A stretch of DNA of 51,695 nucleotides. Source: Streptomyces sp. BR123 (GTDB lineage Bacteria; Actinomycetota; Actinomycetes; Streptomycetales; Streptomycetaceae). A program made the translations under genes and the position numbers. Shown in pieces: positions 48,270 to 51,695 of the stretch. A model generated the notes under the pieces. It was given only the letters and a program-made list of their open reading frames with translations. It had not been told where the DNA came from and ran no database searches. Where the stretch lies: NCBI RefSeq assembly GCF_013401435.1, contig NZ_JACBGN010000019.1:1-51695 (forward strand). The letters are read 5' to 3'. Numbering within the stretch: the first letter of the stretch is position 1; the number at the start of each line of letters is the position of its first letter.

Positions 48270-50024
48270 TCAGTTCCTCCCCTGCGCAGGGTCCTTGAGG
48301 CCGATGGTGGCGTAGTCGAGCTGGCCGCCGAAGGACGTGTGGCCGAAGGCTCCGGCGATGTTGGTGCCGAGCAGCAGGGGCAGGCGTTCGATGACGGCGG
48401 GCGCCGCCGGGGCCTTGGCGAGGATCTCTCCGTCCAGCTGCTGCCATGCCTTGTCGGCCTCCCCCGTGTCGGTCATGGCGGCGATCTCGTCCATCCTTTT
48501 CATCGTCGCCTCGTCGCGGAAGAGCGAGTGATTGCCGGAGTTCCCCTTCTCCTTGATGTAGCGGCCGTCGAAGACGAAGGGCAGGAAGGTGGAGCCGGAG
48601 GGGTAGTCCGGGCACCAGCCGGTGTAGACCAGGGCGCTGCGCTCCTTGGTGTCGCCGATGGTGTCGTAGAAGGCCGCCGGGTCGACCGCCTCGATGACGA
48701 CCTTGATCCCGGCCCGGCCCAGTGAGTGCTGGATCGCCTCGGCCACCCCCTTGTCGCCGTTGGAGACGGTGATGGTGGTGGTGAATCCGTCCGGCTTGCC
48801 GGCCTCCTTCAGGAGCTGCTTGGCCTTCTCCGGGTCGCCGGTGGCCGGGATCCCCAGCGTGTCGGGCTGCTTGCCGCCGAAGAGCGAGCCGGGCATGAGG
48901 GCGGTGGCAGGGTCGTTGAGGGCCGGGCCGCCGGAGGCGGTCACCACCGCCTCGCGGTCCAGGGCGTACTGCACGGCCTGCCGGACCTTGACGTCGTCGA
49001 AGGGCGCGCGGCCGGTGTGCATCTGCACCATCTCGGTGCAGTTGGTCGACTCGGCGAGCAGTCGCGCCTTGACCTGGGGCTTGGTGAGCACCTTCGGGGT
49101 GCTCTCCGGGCGCAGCCTGCCCCAGGAGACCGCCGAGGCGTCCACGCCCTCCGAGGCGATGAGCCGGTCGTCGATCTGGTTGGCCCTCAGCCCCATCACC
49201 ACGACGAGCCGGTCCGGGTAGGCCTTGCGTACGCTGTCCGTGGCCTGGTCCCAGTGGGGGTTGCGGACCAGTACGAGCTGCTTGTCCCGGTCGTACGACT
49301 CGATCTTGTACGGGCCGGAGGAGAACGGGCGGTTGTCGTACTGGGGGCCTCTGTCCTGCGCCCTGGGCACGGGGGCGAAGGTGGGCAGGACGGTGGCGTT
49401 GGGGAATTCCGCGAAGGGCTTGCGGAGTTCGAAGACGATCGTGTGGTCGTCGGGAGTCTTGACGGAGTCGAGGTGCCTGCCCTCGGCGGGGCCGCGGTAC
49501 CCCTCGGCGCCGGCCAGGTAGCGGGCCGCGTAGTCCGGGCCGCCGGGCAGGTCGGGGGAGAAGGACCGCTCCACGTTGTACTTGACGTCCTGGGCGGTGA
49601 TCGGGGTGCCGTCCTCGTACGTGAGGCCCTTCTTGAGCCTGAAGGTCCACGTCCTGGCGCCGTTGGAGGAGACACCGAGGTCCTCGGCGAGGTCGGGGAC
49701 CAGCTCTCCGTCCTTCGCGCCCGGTTCCGCCTTGTACGTCACCAGCGTGCGGTAGAGCAGACGGGTGCCGAAGTCCATGTCGCCGATCACCCAGTTGCGG
49801 GCCGGGTCGAGGTGGGTGAAGTCCTGGTTGGACAGGACGGTCAGCGTGCCGCCTCTGCGCGGGGTGCCGCCGACCGTAGCCCCTTCATTGGCCAGGGCCG
49901 GGTTCTGCGCGCCCTTTTCCCGCTGGCTTCTGCCGGAGTGCGTGCTGTCGGAGCAGCCGGCCGTGCCGAGTGCGACCGTCGCCGCCAGGGTGGTGGCAAC
50001 AGCGTGGAGAGTGCGCTTGTTCAT
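48270..50024 (-). CDS. ABC transporter substrate-binding lipoprotein (oligopeptide type)
   Basis: Predicted 584 residues of the SBP_bac_5 family. Signal with lipobox LGTAGC (lipid Cys24). Typical motifs: GGTLTVLSNQDFTHLDPA, RTWTFRLKKGLTYEDGTPITAQDVKYNVERSF, GPYKIESYDRDKQLVLVRNPHWD. It binds peptides or similar ligands at the cell surface. No permease or ATPase gene is adjacent within the window. Upstream ATGTGAAAT (50089-50097) may bind the neighbouring LysR regulator. Confidence 0.9.
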   Translation of the reverse strand: MNKRTLHAVATTLAATVALGTAGCSDSTHSGRSQREKGAQNPALANEGATVGGTPRRGGTLTVLSNQDFTHLDPARNWVIGDMDFGTRLLYRTLVTYKAEPGAKDGELVPDLAEDLGVSSNGARTWTFRLKKGLTYEDGTPITAQDVKYNVERSFSPDLPGGPDYAARYLAGAEGYRGPAEGRHLDSVKTPDDHTIVFELRKPFAEFPNATVLPTFAPVPRAQDRGPQYDNRPFSSGPYKIESYDRDKQLVLVRNPHWDQATDSVRKAYPDRLVVVMGLRANQIDDRLIASEGVDASAVSWGRLRPESTPKVLTKPQVKARLLAESTNCTEMVQMHTGRAPFDDVKVRQAVQYALDREAVVTASGGPALNDPATALMPGSLFGGKQPDTLGIPATGDPEKAKQLLKEAGKPDGFTTTITVSNGDKGVAEAIQHSLGRAGIKVVIEAVDPAAFYDTIGDTKERSALVYTGWCPDYPSGSTFLPFVFDGRYIKEKGNSGNHSLFRDEATMKRMDEIAAMTDTGEADKAWQQLDGEILAKAPAAPAVIERLPLLLGTNIAGAFGHTSFGGQLDYATIGLKDPAQGRN

Positions 50025-50237
50025 CAGTGGTCACTCCGTGAACAGTCGGACAGCCTGGAGCGGCTGGAATGTGACCGATAACATAGTAATGTGAAATTCT
50101 ACTCCACAAGTGTCGCCCCTCCATAGCGCGGAGTTATGGGCAAGTGGGGGCTCTGCGGCCGCAGAGGGGCACGCCATTCTGTCGGCGTAATGTCACATGT
50201 CACTGCGCGGCCCTTCGGCCGTGAAAGGGCCCGCCCC

Positions 50238-51515
50238 ATGAACCCCGCATACGCGACCGTCGACCACGTCTTCACCGTGCCCCTGGACCACTCGGCCCCC
50301 CACGGCCCGACCATCCGGATCTTCGCCCGGGAGGTCACCGATCAGGCCGGCCGGGCGGGCCACGGGGGCCGGCAACTGCCGTGGCTGCTCTACCTGCAGG
50401 GCGGCCCCGGCGGAAAGTCGCCCCGGCCGTCCGCGGGTTCGCCCGGCTGGCTGCCCGAGGCGCTCAAGACCCACCGGGTCCTCCTCCTCGACCAACGCGG
50501 CACCGGCCGCTCCACCCCCGTCACCGCCAGAACGGCAGCCCGCTTCGCATCACCGGCCCGGCTCGCCGCCCATCTCGCCCACTTCCGCGCCGACTCGATC
50601 GTCGCGGACGCCGAACTGATCCGCCGGCAGCTGTGCGGCGACGAGCCCTGGGAGACCCTCGGCCAGAGCTACGGCGGCTTCATCACCCTCACCTACCTGT
50701 CCCGGGCTCCCGAAGGACTGCGGGCGTGCTACGTGACCGGCGGCCTCCCCGGCCTCTCGGCCACCGCCGACGACGTGTACGCGCGCACCTACCCCCGTGT
50801 CCGGGACCGCGTGCTCTCCTGCTATGCCCGCTACCCGGACGACGCCGCCCGGCTGCAGGGGATCGCCCGGCTCCTGGCAGCCACCGACGTACGCCTGCCC
50901 GACGGAGACCGGCTCACCCCCCACCGCCTGCGCACGCTCGGCCTCGTCCTCGGCATGGGCGACGGCTTCGAGCGGATCCACTGGCTCCTCGACGAATCCC
51001 TCGACGACGACGGGGAGCTGACCGACACGTTCCTGCACCAGGTGATGGCGCTGACCGGCTTCACCGACAACCCCCTCTTCGCCGTCATGCAGGAGACCCT
51101 GTACGGACAGGGCGCCGGGCCGACCGGCTGGGCGGCGTCCAGGGCCATGTCGGCCATCCCCGAGTTCGACGGGGAGGCCGACCCCCTCCTGCTCACCGGA
51201 GAGATGATCTACCCCTGGATGTTCCGCGAGATCAGGAGCCTGCGCCCCTTCGCCGACGCCGCCGAACTGCTCGCCGAACGCCCCGACTGGCCGCCGCTCT
51301 ACGACCATCGCCGCCTCGCCGCGAACCAGGTCCCGCTCGCCGCGCTCGTCTACCACGACGACATGTACGTCGACGCAGGGCTCTCCCTGCGCACGGCACG
51401 CGAAGTCGGCGCCACCCGTGTGTGGGTCACCAACGAATGGGAGCACGACGGTGTCACCGCCGCCGGCGGCCGCGTGCTGTCCCGACTGATGGACCTCGCC
51501 GCAGGCCGCGCGTAG
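50238..51515 (+). CDS. Alpha/beta hydrolase, S33 proline-iminopeptidase-like
   Basis: Predicted 425 residues. Oxyanion motif LQGGPGGKS, RG-motif LLLDQRGTGRS, nucleophile LGQSYGGF (Ser144), a C-terminal His in NEWEHDGV and conserved Asp in YHDDMYVD, as in the prolyl aminopeptidase group. No signal peptide. ATG 50238 follows GAAAGGG; another in-frame ATG at 50190 lies in the ATGTCACAT motif. It probably hydrolyses peptides taken up by the adjacent binding protein; this is inference. Confidence 0.88.
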   Translation: MNPAYATVDHVFTVPLDHSAPHGPTIRIFAREVTDQAGRAGHGGRQLPWLLYLQGGPGGKSPRPSAGSPGWLPEALKTHRVLLLDQRGTGRSTPVTARTAARFASPARLAAHLAHFRADSIVADAELIRRQLCGDEPWETLGQSYGGFITLTYLSRAPEGLRACYVTGGLPGLSATADDVYARTYPRVRDRVLSCYARYPDDAARLQGIARLLAATDVRLPDGDRLTPHRLRTLGLVLGMGDGFERIHWLLDESLDDDGELTDTFLHQVMALTGFTDNPLFAVMQETLYGQGAGPTGWAASRAMSAIPEFDGEADPLLLTGEMIYPWMFREIRSLRPFADAAELLAERPDWPPLYDHRRLAANQVPLAALVYHDDMYVDAGLSLRTAREVGATRVWVTNEWEHDGVTAAGGRVLSRLMDLAAGRA

Positions 51516-51614
51516 CACGCCGAACACAACAACCGCACCCCTGCACCGACCACCAACACCACCCACCCCGCTTCCCCTCCGCGTACCGCTCAACCTGCCT
51601 CCGACGGGAGAGCC

Positions 51615-51695
51615 ATGACCACCCAGCTCCACCGCCTGCGTCCCCTCGCCGCACCAGTCGTCCTCCTTTCCTGCCTTTCCGCCCCCACCGCGGCC
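51615..51695 (+). CDS. Start of a secreted protein (partial)
   Basis: GGGAG precedes ATG 51615. The first 27 codons (LAAPVVLLSCLSAPTAA) form a signal peptide. The rest lies beyond the window, so the function cannot be told. Bases 51516-51614 hold no gene. Confidence 0.5.
   Translation, partial: MTTQLHRLRPLAAPVVLLSCLSAPTAA

Overview
The window is high-GC actinobacterial DNA, almost certainly from a Streptomyces chromosome or a large Streptomyces replicon. Codon third positions are strongly GC, GTG/TTG starts are common, and the gene families (an EXXR-less CYP157-type P450, a bacterial terpene synthase, SARP/NB-ARC/TPR regulators, SCO6880-type conjugation proteins) are typical of the genus. 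I see no tRNA or rRNA gene and no CRISPR array.

Left chromosomal part (1-11.4 kb). A CYP157-like P450, a class I terpene synthase and a second P450 form a terpenoid locus, followed by a signal-less DUF4097 remnant. Next come a VOC protein divergent from a MarR repressor with two matching operators, an aldo/keto reductase behind a MerR-type promoter, two hypotheticals, and a stretch of broken IS5 and IS701 transposases ending at a perfect 40-bp palindrome.

Mobile island (about 11.4-36.4 kb). Two proteins with Trp-Pro helical repeats precede a type IV secretion-like conjugation operon: a wall hydrolase on the opposite strand, then a pilin-like, VirB8-like, VirB6-like, SCO6880, VirB4-like, VirD4-like and DUF4913 protein. 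Behind it sits an unexpected cargo: two divergently transcribed hydroxymethylbilane synthase (HemC) paralogues and a broken HemB-like gene whose product lacks both Schiff-base lysines. The rest of the island holds small operon genes, a truncated XRE regulator, an IS5 fragment that cut a P-loop kinase gene, a phage/plasmid-like operon, a zeta toxin pair, a tyrosine integrase, an HTH gene and a truncated serine resolvase with candidate res sites. A 12-base promoter motif is shared by the conjugation operon and the integrase/HTH intergenic region, which ties the two ends of the island together.

Right part (36.7-51.7 kb). This holds a secreted S53-type peptidase, a Tn3-family transposase N-terminal fragment, a small membrane protein, a large SARP/NB-ARC/TPR regulator, small and hypothetical proteins, a TetR regulator divergent from an alpha/beta hydrolase, and a LysR regulator, oligopeptide-type binding lipoprotein and S33 peptidase that share an ATGTGA-type upstream motif. 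The start of a further secreted protein is cut by the window end.

Gene order, motifs and hairpins were read directly. Family names rest on recognised motifs. Island boundaries, regulators of the motifs and the role of the tetrapyrrole genes are inference.
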